Assembly (NCBI RefSeq): GCF_040689105.1
Contig: NZ_JBFBVU010000003.1
Span: forward strand, 62,001 to 126,000
Length of the DNA stretch: 64,000 bases
Direction of reading: 5' to 3'
Source of the DNA: Meridianimarinicoccus marinus
GTDB taxonomy: Bacteria > Pseudomonadota > Alphaproteobacteria > Rhodobacterales > Rhodobacteraceae
Part shown: in pieces, positions 35,076 to 43,737 of the stretch
How the letters are laid out: every line of letters begins with the position of its first letter
How positions within the stretch are numbered: the first letter of the stretch is position 1
Translations under genes and position numbers: made by a program
The notes under the pieces: generated by a model
Seen by the model: only the letters and a program-made list of their open reading frames with translations
The model's database searches: none
What the model was told of the DNA's origin: nothing

Positions 35076-36970
35076 GCGCCTGTCGTTACTCGGATCGGGT
35101 GCTGAGCGCCTTCAACCCAGCGGGACAGGGTCGCGGTCACGGCATCACCGTCATTTGCCTCGATTGCGGCCCGCAGTTCGCGCAGGGCCGTGGCGACCTC
35201 GATCTCGGACAACCCCTGCTCAAGGGCTCGCATGATCTTGGGATGCGCCGTGGTGACCCGTTCATCGCCGATAAGCAGTTCCTCATGCAACTTCTCACCG
35301 GGTCGCAGGCCGGTAACACAGATCTCGATATCTCCATCGGGATTCGCTTCATCCCGCACCGTGTATCCGGCAGATGTTATCATTTGCTGGGCAAGCTTGC
35401 GGATTTCCACCGGCTTGCCCATGTCCAGCACGAAGACATCGCCGCCACGCGCCAGAGAGCAGGAGATCAGCACAAGGCGCGCGGCCTCGGGAATGGTCAT
35501 GAAATAGCGGGTCACCGACCGGTCGGTCAGAGTCACCGGCCCGCCATTGGCGATCTGCTGTTCGAACAGCGGAATGACCGACCCTGACGAGCCCAGAACA
35601 TTGCCGAAGCGCACCATCGAGAACAGGGTCGTCGTGCTGCGGGCGGCCATGTCCTGGATCACCAGTTCGGCCAGCCGCTTCGAGGCACCCATCACGTTGC
35701 GCGGCCGCACCGCCTTGTCGGTCGAGACCAGAAGGAAGCGTTCGACCCCCTTGGCCCGTGCCGCATCGGCCAGAACCTTGGTCCCGAACACGTTGTTCTG
35801 TAGTCCGACGAAAGGGTTCTGTTCGACGATAGGCACATGCTTATAGGCGGCGGCGTGCAACACCACGTCCACGTCATGGGCGTGCAGAACCTCGCGGCAC
35901 AGGCCGGGACTGTCGACGCTGCCCAGAACCGCGTGGATCTTCGTGTTGCCCGGCGCGGCCTCGATCTCGGCGTTGATGTTGTACAGCGCCAGTTCCGAGT
36001 GATCGAGCAGCACCAGATGCGCGGGCTTGCAGGCCAGTACATGCCGGCACAACTCCGATCCGATCGACCCGCCGGCCCCGGTCACCAGCACCGATTTTCC
36101 GGCATAGGCGTGTTCGGCGGTTTCCAACGCACCTTCGAATTGCGTCCGCTCCAGAAAATCCTCGGGGTTCACCGGCGCCAGTTTCTCCACCAGCGCCTCG
36201 GCCCCGACCAGCTGCGCGAAGGAGGGCAGCGCCTGAACTTCGACCCCCAGCGGCGACAGGCGCCGGAACATGCGCAGCTTGCGCGGTGAGGTCAGCGAGG
36301 GCATGGCCAGGATCACTCGCTCGATCTTCTTCTTGCGGATGGTCTCTTCCAGATTGGCGGGCGACAGCACCGGCAGACCCATGACCGACATGTGCCGCAG
36401 CGCCGGATTGTCGTCGATGAAGGCGACCGGCTGCACCCGGTGATCGTGGCGCAGGGCCGCGGCCAGTTGCATGCCCGTGCGCCCGGCGCCGTAGATCAGG
36501 ATCGACATGCGCGGGGTTTGCGAGGTCAGGACCGCGATCAGCATGGCGCGCATGGTCACGCGCGACATCAGCAGGCCCATGAACATCACGACCCCGAAAC
36601 CGATGAAAGCGCCGGGCGGGATCGAACCGTCGGCGAGTTCGTTCAACCCGAAGGCCGACACCGCAAGGATGGCAGACAGGACCGCGCCGCGTGGCAGCCC
36701 GGCGGTTTCATAGTCGTTCAACTGGATGCGCGGCAGGCCCAGGGTGTAGGAACACAGCACTCCGATCACCACGAGGATCGGCACGATCTCCCAATCGTGC
36801 AGGGCCTGGGACGAGATCAGAAGCGTGTTTTCAAAGACCGCGACCGTCACGTAGAGAGACAGCGGAATGAGAAGCGCATCCACCGCCAGCATGATCCGGA
36901 TTTTCTGCACTTGCGCAAGCCGGCTGAGAGGCCCCAACGCCTTTGCAAGTGCCTTTTTCATGGGCGCCAA
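35072..36970 (-). CDS. Membrane-anchored nucleotide-sugar epimerase/dehydratase (CapD/WbpM/PglF family)
   Basis: A 632-aa polysaccharide enzyme. Residues 20-150 hold about four membrane helices. A first Rossmann-like domain follows (MSILIYGAGRTGMQLAAAL). The catalytic SDR domain carries VLVTGAGGSIGSELCRHVL and LHAAAYKHVPIVEQNP, and uses Met in place of Tyr within the usual active-site stretch (VMGASKRLAE), as in the UDP-GlcNAc 4,6-dehydratases. It makes a deoxy-amino sugar precursor. The 184-bp gap upstream contains an AT-rich patch at about 37000-37022 that may be a promoter. It overlaps yjbH. Confidence 0.92.
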   Translation of the reverse strand: MAPMKKALAKALGPLSRLAQVQKIRIMLAVDALLIPLSLYVTVAVFENTLLISSQALHDWEIVPILVVIGVLCSYTLGLPRIQLNDYETAGLPRGAVLSAILAVSAFGLNELADGSIPPGAFIGFGVVMFMGLLMSRVTMRAMLIAVLTSQTPRMSILIYGAGRTGMQLAAALRHDHRVQPVAFIDDNPALRHMSVMGLPVLSPANLEETIRKKKIERVILAMPSLTSPRKLRMFRRLSPLGVEVQALPSFAQLVGAEALVEKLAPVNPEDFLERTQFEGALETAEHAYAGKSVLVTGAGGSIGSELCRHVLACKPAHLVLLDHSELALYNINAEIEAAPGNTKIHAVLGSVDSPGLCREVLHAHDVDVVLHAAAYKHVPIVEQNPFVGLQNNVFGTKVLADAARAKGVERFLLVSTDKAVRPRNVMGASKRLAELVIQDMAARSTTTLFSMVRFGNVLGSSGSVIPLFEQQIANGGPVTLTDRSVTRYFMTIPEAARLVLISCSLARGGDVFVLDMGKPVEIRKLAQQMITSAGYTVRDEANPDGDIEICVTGLRPGEKLHEELLIGDERVTTAHPKIMRALEQGLSEIEVATALRELRAAIEANDGDAVTATLSRWVEGAQHPIRVTTGA

Positions 36971-36999
36971 CCTTGGTCCTCTTTGCGTCGCGAGATGCG

Positions 37000-37023
37000 G
37001 TGAAATAATTTTTAAAAAACGCT
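37000..37023 (-). promoter_or_regulatory. AT-rich patch, possible promoter for the CapD-yjbH-yjbF operon
   Basis: An A/T-only run of about 15 bases (AATAATTTTTAAAAAA on the plus strand) stands out in a GC-rich gap, about 30-55 bp upstream of the CapD-type start. No clear -35 and -10 pair could be fixed, so promoter function is a guess from composition and place. Confidence 0.3.
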
Positions 37024-37154
37024 TTCAGTCCCTTGAGGGGTAGCAGACGCAGCCCTTCCGCCGCAAGCTTTTCGCGCCCCATCGTCGTGCAACCGGCAAA
37101 GACTTGCCGCGATATCCCGCATGCGTGGCAGATCTGCCGCAACTGCGAAACGGC

Positions 37155-37757
37155 TCAGAGAAGGGCGCGCAGGGTGCGCCACAGCAGAACCAGATCAAGG
37201 CACACGTTGCGGTTGTCGGCATAGATCAGGTCAAGCCGGGCCTTGGTCGGGACGCAGCGGCGCAGATAGGTCTCGTGGGTATCTTCCGCGGTCTGGCAGC
37301 GCGCCAGAATGCGGGATTCGTGGCGGTGGTAGACCAGGGTCGCCAGGCCGGTCAGCCCGGGACGGCTGCGCAGCACCGCCGCATACAGCGTCGGCACCGC
37401 CTCGACATACAGGCGCAAGGGCGGACGCGGGCCGACCAGACTGATGTCGCCCTTCACCACGTTCCAGAGCTGCGGCAGTTCATCCAGCCGATGCGCCCGC
37501 AACCAGCGCCCGGTGCGGGTGATCCGGTCGGACTTGTCGCCGCCGGTCACCCCGGCATCCGCCGGATCAAGGCGCATGGTGCGGAATTTCAGCAGGGTGA
37601 AGCCCTGCGTGGCGGTCTTCATCCGCTCGGACCGGTACAGGATGGGACGGCCATCGCGCAGCAGGATCACGGCGGCGATGCCCAACCCCAGCGGCAGGAG
37701 CAAGACGCCGAACACCAGCGCGAGCGTCAGATCCATCAGGCGCTTGGCGGGGGTCAT
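37155..37757 (-). CDS. Initiating sugar transferase (polyprenyl-phosphate phosphoglycosyl transferase)
   Basis: Small monotopic phosphoglycosyl transferase (200 aa) that loads the first sugar phosphate onto undecaprenyl phosphate. It has one N-terminal hydrophobic hairpin (LALVFGVLLLPLGLGIAAVILL). The catalytic core reads FTLLKFRTM, RTGRWLRAHRLDELPQLWNVVKGDISLVGPRPP and SRPGLTGLATL, where the Asp-Glu pair in RLDELPQ is catalytic. The start at 37757 overlaps the upstream epimerase stop; the frame is open to 37910 but the extra part is not family-like. Confidence 0.94.
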   Translation of the reverse strand: MTPAKRLMDLTLALVFGVLLLPLGLGIAAVILLRDGRPILYRSERMKTATQGFTLLKFRTMRLDPADAGVTGGDKSDRITRTGRWLRAHRLDELPQLWNVVKGDISLVGPRPPLRLYVEAVPTLYAAVLRSRPGLTGLATLVYHRHESRILARCQTAEDTHETYLRRCVPTKARLDLIYADNRNVCLDLVLLWRTLRALL

Positions 37758-38653
37758 CGGTCTGGCCTGGCGCCAAGAGGGGTTTGCGCCACAAGCGCGG
37801 CGGCGTCCTGACAGCGCACCTTTTGCAGCGCGGAGAAGGCGCGAAACAGGGCGCCAGGGTCCAGAAGATGCGCCCGCAGGGCTGTTGGCGGCGCCGGCGT
37901 CCATTGCCACGGCACCGGATGACCTGCCGCCTGCATCGCCTCCAGAATCGCGGCCATACTCACCCCTGCCGCATCGTCTGCCACGTTCAGAATCCGTGGC
38001 GCGTGCGTCGGGTCCGCATAGGCAAGCGCCTGCAACAAGGCGGCCAGAAGCCCGCCGGAGGCATAGCTGCGGCGAGGGCCGACGCCATCCGCGAATTGAT
38101 CCAGCTTCAGCGGTGCCTCGGCGCGGGCGTTCCGCATCGCCACGGCCAGTTGGTCGGCGCCGAAAAGATTGGCCACTCGCAGGATGGTCAGCGCCGGGAC
38201 GTCCCCGGTGGCCAGATCGCGCAATCCCTGCTCCATCGCGATTTTCGACAGGGCATAGGGCGAGGTCCCCCCCAGAGTGTCATCTTCGGAGAATGCCTGC
38301 CCGTCGCCGTGTCCGTAGACCGCGCCGGTTGACAGCGCCACGAAGTGCCCGACACCGGCTTGCGCCGCCGCGCGATAAGCCCGCTCCGCCAGCCGCGCAT
38401 TGCCAGTGAACTCCGCCGCGCGCCCGCCCGGCACCACGCCCCACAGGCAAACCACCAGATCCGGGCGCTGCACCCGCAATGCGGCGGCAAGATCCGCCGT
38501 GCTGGCCCGTTCGGGATCCAGAACAACCGTGCCCGGACCCAGATCACGCCGGGACTGTGCCACCAGTGCCGCGCCGCGCCGGTCCCAAACCTCGCGCAGC
38601 AACGTACCGACCCGCCCGCCCGCGCCCAGAACGACAACGCGCGGCACCGTCAC
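37754..38653 (-). CDS. NAD-dependent epimerase/dehydratase (SDR)
   Basis: About 299 aa, an extended short-chain dehydrogenase of nucleotide-sugar type. It starts VTVPRVVVLGAGGRVGTLLREV with the Rossmann glycine motif. It continues with FVALSTGAVYGHGDG and the active site YxxxK as YALSKIAMEQ. A GTG at 38653 overlaps the kpsT stop (GTGA); a second GTG at 38647 is possible. The 3' end overlaps the sugar transferase. The sugar handled is unknown. The C-terminal half is more divergent than usual. Confidence 0.85.
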   Translation of the reverse strand: MTVPRVVVLGAGGRVGTLLREVWDRRGAALVAQSRRDLGPGTVVLDPERASTADLAAALRVQRPDLVVCLWGVVPGGRAAEFTGNARLAERAYRAAAQAGVGHFVALSTGAVYGHGDGQAFSEDDTLGGTSPYALSKIAMEQGLRDLATGDVPALTILRVANLFGADQLAVAMRNARAEAPLKLDQFADGVGPRRSYASGGLLAALLQALAYADPTHAPRILNVADDAAGVSMAAILEAMQAAGHPVPWQWTPAPPTALRAHLLDPGALFRAFSALQKVRCQDAAALVAQTPLGARPDR

Positions 38654-39315
38654 CGCTGCTGTTCCCGCATGTTGCGTTCGTGGAAGGCGATGGCCTCGTT
38701 CACATTGTGGAAATAGGTCATCTTCCCGCGATCCAGCACGGCGGCCTCGTCGCACATGCTGCGGATCTGGCCCATCCCGTGGCTGACCATGATCGCCCCG
38801 GCGCTGGAGATCTTCGATTTGAAGACACGCTCAGCCTTGTCGCGAAACGCCTGATCCCCGACCGAGGTCACCTCGTCGATCAGATAGGTGTCGAACGGCA
38901 GGCCCATCGAGATGCCAAAGGCCAGCCGCGCCCGCATCCCCGAGGAATAGGTGCGCAGGGGCATGTGATAGAACTCGCCCAACTCGGTAAAGTCCATCAC
39001 GTAGTCCGCCAGGGCATCGGTGTCCGCGCCATAGATCCGCGCCACGAAACGCGCGTTCTGGGCACCAGTCAGATCCGGGTGGAACGAACCCGCAAAGCCA
39101 ATGGGATAGGACACGCTACCGTGGCGGATGATCTCGCCCGAATCCACGTCCTGCGTGCCCGCGATCAACCGCAACAGTGTGGACTTGCCGGCGCCGTTGC
39201 GGCCCAGCAGGCCGATGACCTTGCCCGAGGGAAAGGTTATGGTGCAGTTGTCCAGCACCACCTTGCGGCCTGCGTCGGTGCGGTAGGATTTGGTGAGGTT
39301 TCGAAACTCGATCAT
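38650..39315 (-). CDS. kpsT: Capsule-export ABC transporter ATPase (KpsT-like)
   Basis: ATP-binding subunit (221 aa) of a polysaccharide ABC exporter. It has Walker A LLGRNGAGKSTLLRL, a signature region YSSGMRARLAFG and Walker B-like FDTYLIDEVTSVGD. It lacks the long C-terminal carbohydrate-binding extension seen in some O-antigen exporters and so fits the KpsT type. It lies 10 bases downstream of the PCP gene and overlaps the epimerase. Together with KpsM and the KpsE-like PCP it forms the inner-membrane part of the export line. Confidence 0.94.
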   Translation of the reverse strand: MIEFRNLTKSYRTDAGRKVVLDNCTITFPSGKVIGLLGRNGAGKSTLLRLIAGTQDVDSGEIIRHGSVSYPIGFAGSFHPDLTGAQNARFVARIYGADTDALADYVMDFTELGEFYHMPLRTYSSGMRARLAFGISMGLPFDTYLIDEVTSVGDQAFRDKAERVFKSKISSAGAIMVSHGMGQIRSMCDEAAVLDRGKMTYFHNVNEAIAFHERNMREQQR

Positions 39316-39325
39316 CGTGCCGCCC

Positions 39326-40906
39326 TTAGCGGCGATCCCGGATGGAATAGAGCGTCAGAACCACCAGCATCCAGACCATGAAGGTAAAGCCGCTGAACAG
39401 CAGCCCAAGGGTCAGGCGCCGGGGGTAGATCGCGGTTTCGGCCAGCGTCGGCTCGATATGCACGGCCAGATAGCGGCTTTTGCGGCGGGCCTCGGCGACC
39501 GCGCTGTCATAGGCCGCCAGTGCTGCGATGTAGGATTGCTCGGCAAACTCGCGATCCACCACGAGGCTTTCATAGTCGCCAACCACGCGTGCCAGATCAT
39601 CGGCGCTTTCTTCCTCGCGGCTGCCGACCTTGGTGCGCTCATCCTCGATCCGGCGACGGATGGCTTCGATCTCGCGCTCGGCCTGGATGATGCGCGGATC
39701 ACCGGACCGGGTGGTGCCGATCAGCAGGTCGCGGCGGATCATGGCTTCGGCCAGGCTTTGCTGCAGGGCCGAGATGACCCCCATCTGCCCGGCAATATCC
39801 GCCGTCGGATCGACGATCTGCTCGATGTCGCGGAATTCGGCCATTTGCAGGCGCACGTCTTTCAGGCGCGCCGAGGCGATGTCCAGTTCTTCCTTCGCCA
39901 GCCGGATCGTATCATCCCGCGCGATCTTGCTGAGCCGCTGGATCAGGGTCGAGCTCTCCTGAAGGATGATCTCGGCAATACGCTGCGCTTCGGTGGGCGT
40001 AAAGGCAGTCACCTCCAGCGAGATCAGCCCGATGTCGGCGTCGAACACCAGCGCAACGATACGTTCCCAATACTCGACCATGTCCTCAAGATTGGCATCC
40101 GGAGCGATGGAAAACACCGGGTCGGTCTTGTAGTGGCGGCCAAAGGCGTTGCGCAGATCGACCTGCGCGTCCACGGCTTCCACCATCTTCTGCGACTGGA
40201 TGAACTGGTACAGGATATCCGCATCCGGCGTGGTCCCGCTGGAAACTCCCAGCGCCGACAGCCCGCTCATCATCTCGAACGAACTTGTGCTGTCCTCCTT
40301 GTGCACCGAAAACGCCGCGTGCGAGGCAAAGCGATCGGCGGCCTGCACGTAGAGATAGGCGAAGGCCAGCGCCGATGGCAGGACCACGAACAGGATGAAG
40401 CTGAAGATCAGCACCCAGTGGCGGCGCTTTGCGCGCGCCGTGGGCACGCGGGGCTGCGGCGTCGGCTGGGGCTGTTGCGGAATCTTTGCCGGGGTCGGCG
40501 CCTGTTTCACCAGCGGCTTGTTCTGTTGAACTGCCGGCGGCTTGGCCTTGGCCTGCCCCTGCGCGCCCGGACCTGCGGCGGGTTTTTTCTGGGCGCCACC
40601 TGCGCCGGGCTGGGCCTGCGCGGGGCGCGCCTGTTGCTTTTGGGCGGCCGGTTTCTGACCGCCCTGGGGCGCTGCGGCGCCTTGGCTTTGCGGGGCCGGT
40701 TCTTGCTGCGCGGGCTGCGCTGCCGGACGGGCGACGGCGGGTTTTCCGCCCCCCTGGCCTTGCGGTGCAGACTGGCCACCGGCGGGCTTGGCCCCCGCTT
40801 GCGCGGGTTTCTGGGACGCAGGCGCAACGGCGGCAGGCCGGGCCTGCCCCTCCGAGTCCTCCCGCACAGGGCCTTGCTGTTTCGGCTGTCCCTCTCCCGC
40901 TGTCAT
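39326..40906 (-). CDS. KpsE/PCP-3-type capsule export protein with long low-complexity N terminus
   Basis: Polysaccharide co-polymerase/export protein of 526 aa. Residues 1-158 are a cytoplasmic stretch made almost only of Pro, Ala, Gln, Gly and Lys. Then comes a membrane helix (about 164-186), a periplasmic domain with long coiled-coil (about 330-480) and a second helix (about 500-520), with a short basic end. The layout is that of KpsE/BexC, which bridges the ABC exporter to the outer-membrane channel. No outer-membrane KpsD/Wza-type gene was seen. Gap to kpsM is 89 bp. Confidence 0.88.
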   Translation of the reverse strand: MTAGEGQPKQQGPVREDSEGQARPAAVAPASQKPAQAGAKPAGGQSAPQGQGGGKPAVARPAAQPAQQEPAPQSQGAAAPQGGQKPAAQKQQARPAQAQPGAGGAQKKPAAGPGAQGQAKAKPPAVQQNKPLVKQAPTPAKIPQQPQPTPQPRVPTARAKRRHWVLIFSFILFVVLPSALAFAYLYVQAADRFASHAAFSVHKEDSTSSFEMMSGLSALGVSSGTTPDADILYQFIQSQKMVEAVDAQVDLRNAFGRHYKTDPVFSIAPDANLEDMVEYWERIVALVFDADIGLISLEVTAFTPTEAQRIAEIILQESSTLIQRLSKIARDDTIRLAKEELDIASARLKDVRLQMAEFRDIEQIVDPTADIAGQMGVISALQQSLAEAMIRRDLLIGTTRSGDPRIIQAEREIEAIRRRIEDERTKVGSREEESADDLARVVGDYESLVVDREFAEQSYIAALAAYDSAVAEARRKSRYLAVHIEPTLAETAIYPRRLTLGLLFSGFTFMVWMLVVLTLYSIRDRR

Positions 40907-40995
40907 GGCCGGTCCTTCATTCCAACTGTGTTAGGCTTCATAGGCTGGCAACCGCCCCATCCGCAACGCCGCACTGCAGAGCTGTCCATCACGGA

Positions 40996-41769
40996 TCACA
41001 TCTCGTTCAGGATTTTCTTGTGATACCGGCGCAGGAAAAAGATCCCCGCCACCGCCGGGATGGCCGCGCAGAGGAAGACGTACCAAGGCGTGACATAGAC
41101 CCCGGAATATGTCGGGTACACGCCTTTCCGCATCTGCCCGATCACATGGATCAGGGGGTTGAACCAAAGAAATTTCTGCACCACCGCCGGCATACTGTCA
41201 TAGGTGAAGAATATCCCGGAAATCAGGAAAGACGGCCGGTTCATCACCGCCCAGATCATCTGCCACGACGGCAGAAAGGCAAACAGCAGGCAGTTCAGCG
41301 CCCCGATCCCGAAGGCGAAAGACAGCGCCATGGCAAAGGACAGAAAGATCGCGCCGAAGTCGATGACCGGACGGGTGTCCTGCGCCAGCAGAAGGGCACC
41401 CAGCACCGAAAAAGCAACCACCAGTTGCGTTATCGCATTCAGCAGGAAGCGCGCAAACACTGCGTCCAGAAAGGTCAACCGCGGATAGCTGAGCAGCGGA
41501 CGCGAAAACTGGATGGCCTGCGAGACCTTCCCCGATACCCCCATGTACATCAAGAAAGGCAGCAGCCCGGTGGCATAGAACAGCGCGAAACTGTTGCCAA
41601 TTGGCGGGTCGCGCAGCATGAAACTGAACGCGGCTGTGAGGATCGCGATCCCGGCAACGGGCTCGGCAACCGCCCAAAGATAGCCCGCCGCCGAGCGCCC
41701 GTAGGTGGTGCTCATCTCGCGCAGGACGAGCGCGGAAATCACACGGGGCGTTCGAAGATCGAACATCAT
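40996..41769 (-). CDS. kpsM: Capsule-export ABC transporter permease (KpsM-like)
   Basis: ABC-2-type permease of 257 aa with six membrane helices. Family features are RVISALVLREMSTTYGRSAAGYLWAVAEPV near the N terminus, a helix pair in the middle and PAVVQKFLWFNPLIHVIGQMRKGVYPTYSG near the C terminus, which matches polysaccharide exporters. It moves lipid-linked polysaccharide across the inner membrane with KpsT. It follows rfbA by 50 bp and precedes the PCP gene. Two adjacent ATGs (41769, 41766) are both possible starts. Confidence 0.93.
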   Translation of the reverse strand: MMFDLRTPRVISALVLREMSTTYGRSAAGYLWAVAEPVAGIAILTAAFSFMLRDPPIGNSFALFYATGLLPFLMYMGVSGKVSQAIQFSRPLLSYPRLTFLDAVFARFLLNAITQLVVAFSVLGALLLAQDTRPVIDFGAIFLSFAMALSFAFGIGALNCLLFAFLPSWQMIWAVMNRPSFLISGIFFTYDSMPAVVQKFLWFNPLIHVIGQMRKGVYPTYSGVYVTPWYVFLCAAIPAVAGIFFLRRYHKKILNEM

Positions 41770-41819
41770 CGGCGCGTCATGTCCTTTCCTGCGCCCCGAC
41801 GTAACGGGCCGCGCCGCGC

Positions 41820-42704
41820 TCAGGCGGCACCGCTGTCGGCCAGCGCCTTCAGGTATTTGCCATAGTCATTCTTGCGGTAAAGCTCGGCCGCGTCCAACAG
41901 GGTTTCGGTGCTGATCCAGCCCTGCGACCAGGCGATTTCCTCCAGACAGCCGACCTGCATCCCCTGCCGCTTGGTCAGGGTGCGCACGAAATTGCCCGCG
42001 TCCAGCAGGCTGCCATGGGTGCCGGTGTCCAGCCAGGCATAGCCCCGGCCCATCTTCTCGACCCGCAGGGTGCCGTCGGCCAGGTACATCTCCAGCAGCG
42101 AGGTAATCTCAAGCTCACCGCGCGGCGACGGCTGCACTTGCCGTGCCCGCTCCGGCGCGCTGCCATCCAGGAAATACAGGCCTGTGACGGCATAATTGCT
42201 GGGCGGCACCTCGGGCTTCTCGATGATTGTTTCTGCCTTGCCGTCGACATCGAAGCCAACCACGCCATAGCGCTCGGGATCGGCCACGCGATACCCGAAA
42301 ACCGTGCCGCCGCTGTCCTGCGCCCCGGCCGAGGCCAGAAGCTCGGGCAGGCCGTGACCGAAGAAGATGTTGTCGCCCAGCACCATCGCCGAGGGCGCGC
42401 CGTCGAGGAAATCCTCGGCCAGCAGATAGGCCTGCGCCAGCCCGTCGGGCGAGGGCTGCACGATGTATTCCAGCGAGACACCCCACTGGCTGCCATCGCC
42501 CAGCGTGCGCTGGAACTGCTCCTGGTCGTGCGGCGTGGTGATCATCGCGATCTCGCGGATGCCGGCCAGCATCAGCACCGAGATGGGAAAATAGATCATC
42601 GGCTTGTCATAGATCGGCAGCAACTGTTTCGACACGCCGCGCGTGATCGGATAAAGCCGCGTGCCGGAACCACCGGCCAGAATGATGCCTTTGCGCGATG
42701 TCAT
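41820..42704 (-). CDS. rfbA: Glucose-1-phosphate thymidylyltransferase
   Basis: First enzyme of dTDP-L-rhamnose synthesis (294 aa), making dTDP-glucose from dTTP and glucose-1-phosphate. It has the nucleotide-binding GIILAGGSGTRLYPITRGVSKQLLPIYDKPMIYFP and MVLGDNIFFGHGL, with DTGTHGSLLDAG near the C-terminal part. The start at 42704 matches the family; the frame is open to 42749. A 166-bp gap to rfbD without a recognised feature suggests its own promoter or a break in the operon. Next downstream is kpsM. Confidence 0.96.
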   Translation of the reverse strand: MTSRKGIILAGGSGTRLYPITRGVSKQLLPIYDKPMIYFPISVLMLAGIREIAMITTPHDQEQFQRTLGDGSQWGVSLEYIVQPSPDGLAQAYLLAEDFLDGAPSAMVLGDNIFFGHGLPELLASAGAQDSGGTVFGYRVADPERYGVVGFDVDGKAETIIEKPEVPPSNYAVTGLYFLDGSAPERARQVQPSPRGELEITSLLEMYLADGTLRVEKMGRGYAWLDTGTHGSLLDAGNFVRTLTKRQGMQVGCLEEIAWSQGWISTETLLDAAELYRKNDYGKYLKALADSGAA

Positions 42705-42870
42705 GTGAGACTGTCCTTCGACCCAGAAATACATTTTGGGCGGACGCATCGGCCCGGCCCGGATCCTTGTTACAGTGCCGCTGTACCGGCGGCAGGATAA
42801 TTGGCAACCGTTGGCCGCCGCGCTGCGTCACATTGCACCGGGGCGGTCGGGGCCGCCGCCGGCGATGGGA

Positions 42871-43737
42871 TCACGTACCATCCTCGGCTGCGAGATCCGC
42901 CAGAATCGCCGCCAGTGACACCCGCCAGTCGGGCCGGGCAATGCCGAAAACGCTTTCGGTCAGGCTGTTGTCCATGCGCGAATTGAACGGCCGTCGCGCC
43001 GGTGTGGGAAACTCCGACGACGGGATGTCCGCAACCTCGCAGGTGATCCCGGCCTGCCGGAAGATCTCGCGCGCGAAATCGGCCCAGCTGACATCCGGGC
43101 CGCCGCTGAAGTGATAGGTGCCGTATGTCTCGGGGTCCGCCTTCAGTTGCCGGGCCAGTTCCAGGCAGGCATCGGCGATGTCGGCCGCCGCTGTGGGCCC
43201 GCCGACCTGATCGGCCACGATGGTCAGCCGGTCGCGTTCGGCCCCAAGTTTCAGCATGGTCTTGACGAAGTTCCGGCCATGCGCCGAGACGACCCAGGAC
43301 GTGCGCAGGATGACATAGGCGCCACCGGCCCGCCGCACGCCCATTTCGCCCGCCAGCTTGGACCGTCCATAGGCCCCGAGCGGCCCCGAGGGCGAATCCA
43401 CCGACCACGGGTATTCCCCTGACCCGTCGAAGACATAGTCGGTCGAGATATGGACGAAGGGCAGCCCGCGTTCGGCACAGGCCTCGGCCAGCGCGGTTGG
43501 CGTGTCGCCATTGATCCGGGTGGCCAGCGCTTCTTCTTCCTCGGCCTTGTCCACCGCCGTATAGGCCGCCGCGTTGATCACCGCATCGGCATCAGTGGCC
43601 TGCACCCGGGCCACGCAGGCGGCGGTGTCCGTGAAATCGGCCTCATCCGAGCCGCAGACCTCCAGCACCGTGTCGCCAGCCCGGCGCTGAAGCTCGCGCG
43701 CGACCTGTCCGTTGCGTCCGAATACGAGGATCTTCAT
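42871..43737 (-). CDS. rfbD: dTDP-4-dehydrorhamnose reductase
   Basis: Last enzyme of dTDP-L-rhamnose synthesis (288 aa), an NADPH-dependent SDR. The N terminus MKILVFGRNGQVARELQRRAG carries the Rossmann glycines; VDKAEEEEALATRIN, HISTDYVFDGSG and the YxxxK as YGRSKLAGEM follow, then ILRTSWVVSAHGRNFVKTML. Length is normal. It overlaps the rfbB stop by 4 bases and is co-translated with it. Confidence 0.96.
   Translation of the reverse strand: MKILVFGRNGQVARELQRRAGDTVLEVCGSDEADFTDTAACVARVQATDADAVINAAAYTAVDKAEEEEALATRINGDTPTALAEACAERGLPFVHISTDYVFDGSGEYPWSVDSPSGPLGAYGRSKLAGEMGVRRAGGAYVILRTSWVVSAHGRNFVKTMLKLGAERDRLTIVADQVGGPTAAADIADACLELARQLKADPETYGTYHFSGGPDVSWADFAREIFRQAGITCEVADIPSSEFPTPARRPFNSRMDNSLTESVFGIARPDWRVSLAAILADLAAEDGT

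Noticed and set aside
35837..37003. Plus-strand open frames opposite the CapD-type gene
   Set aside because: Antisense shadows of a well-recognised gene.
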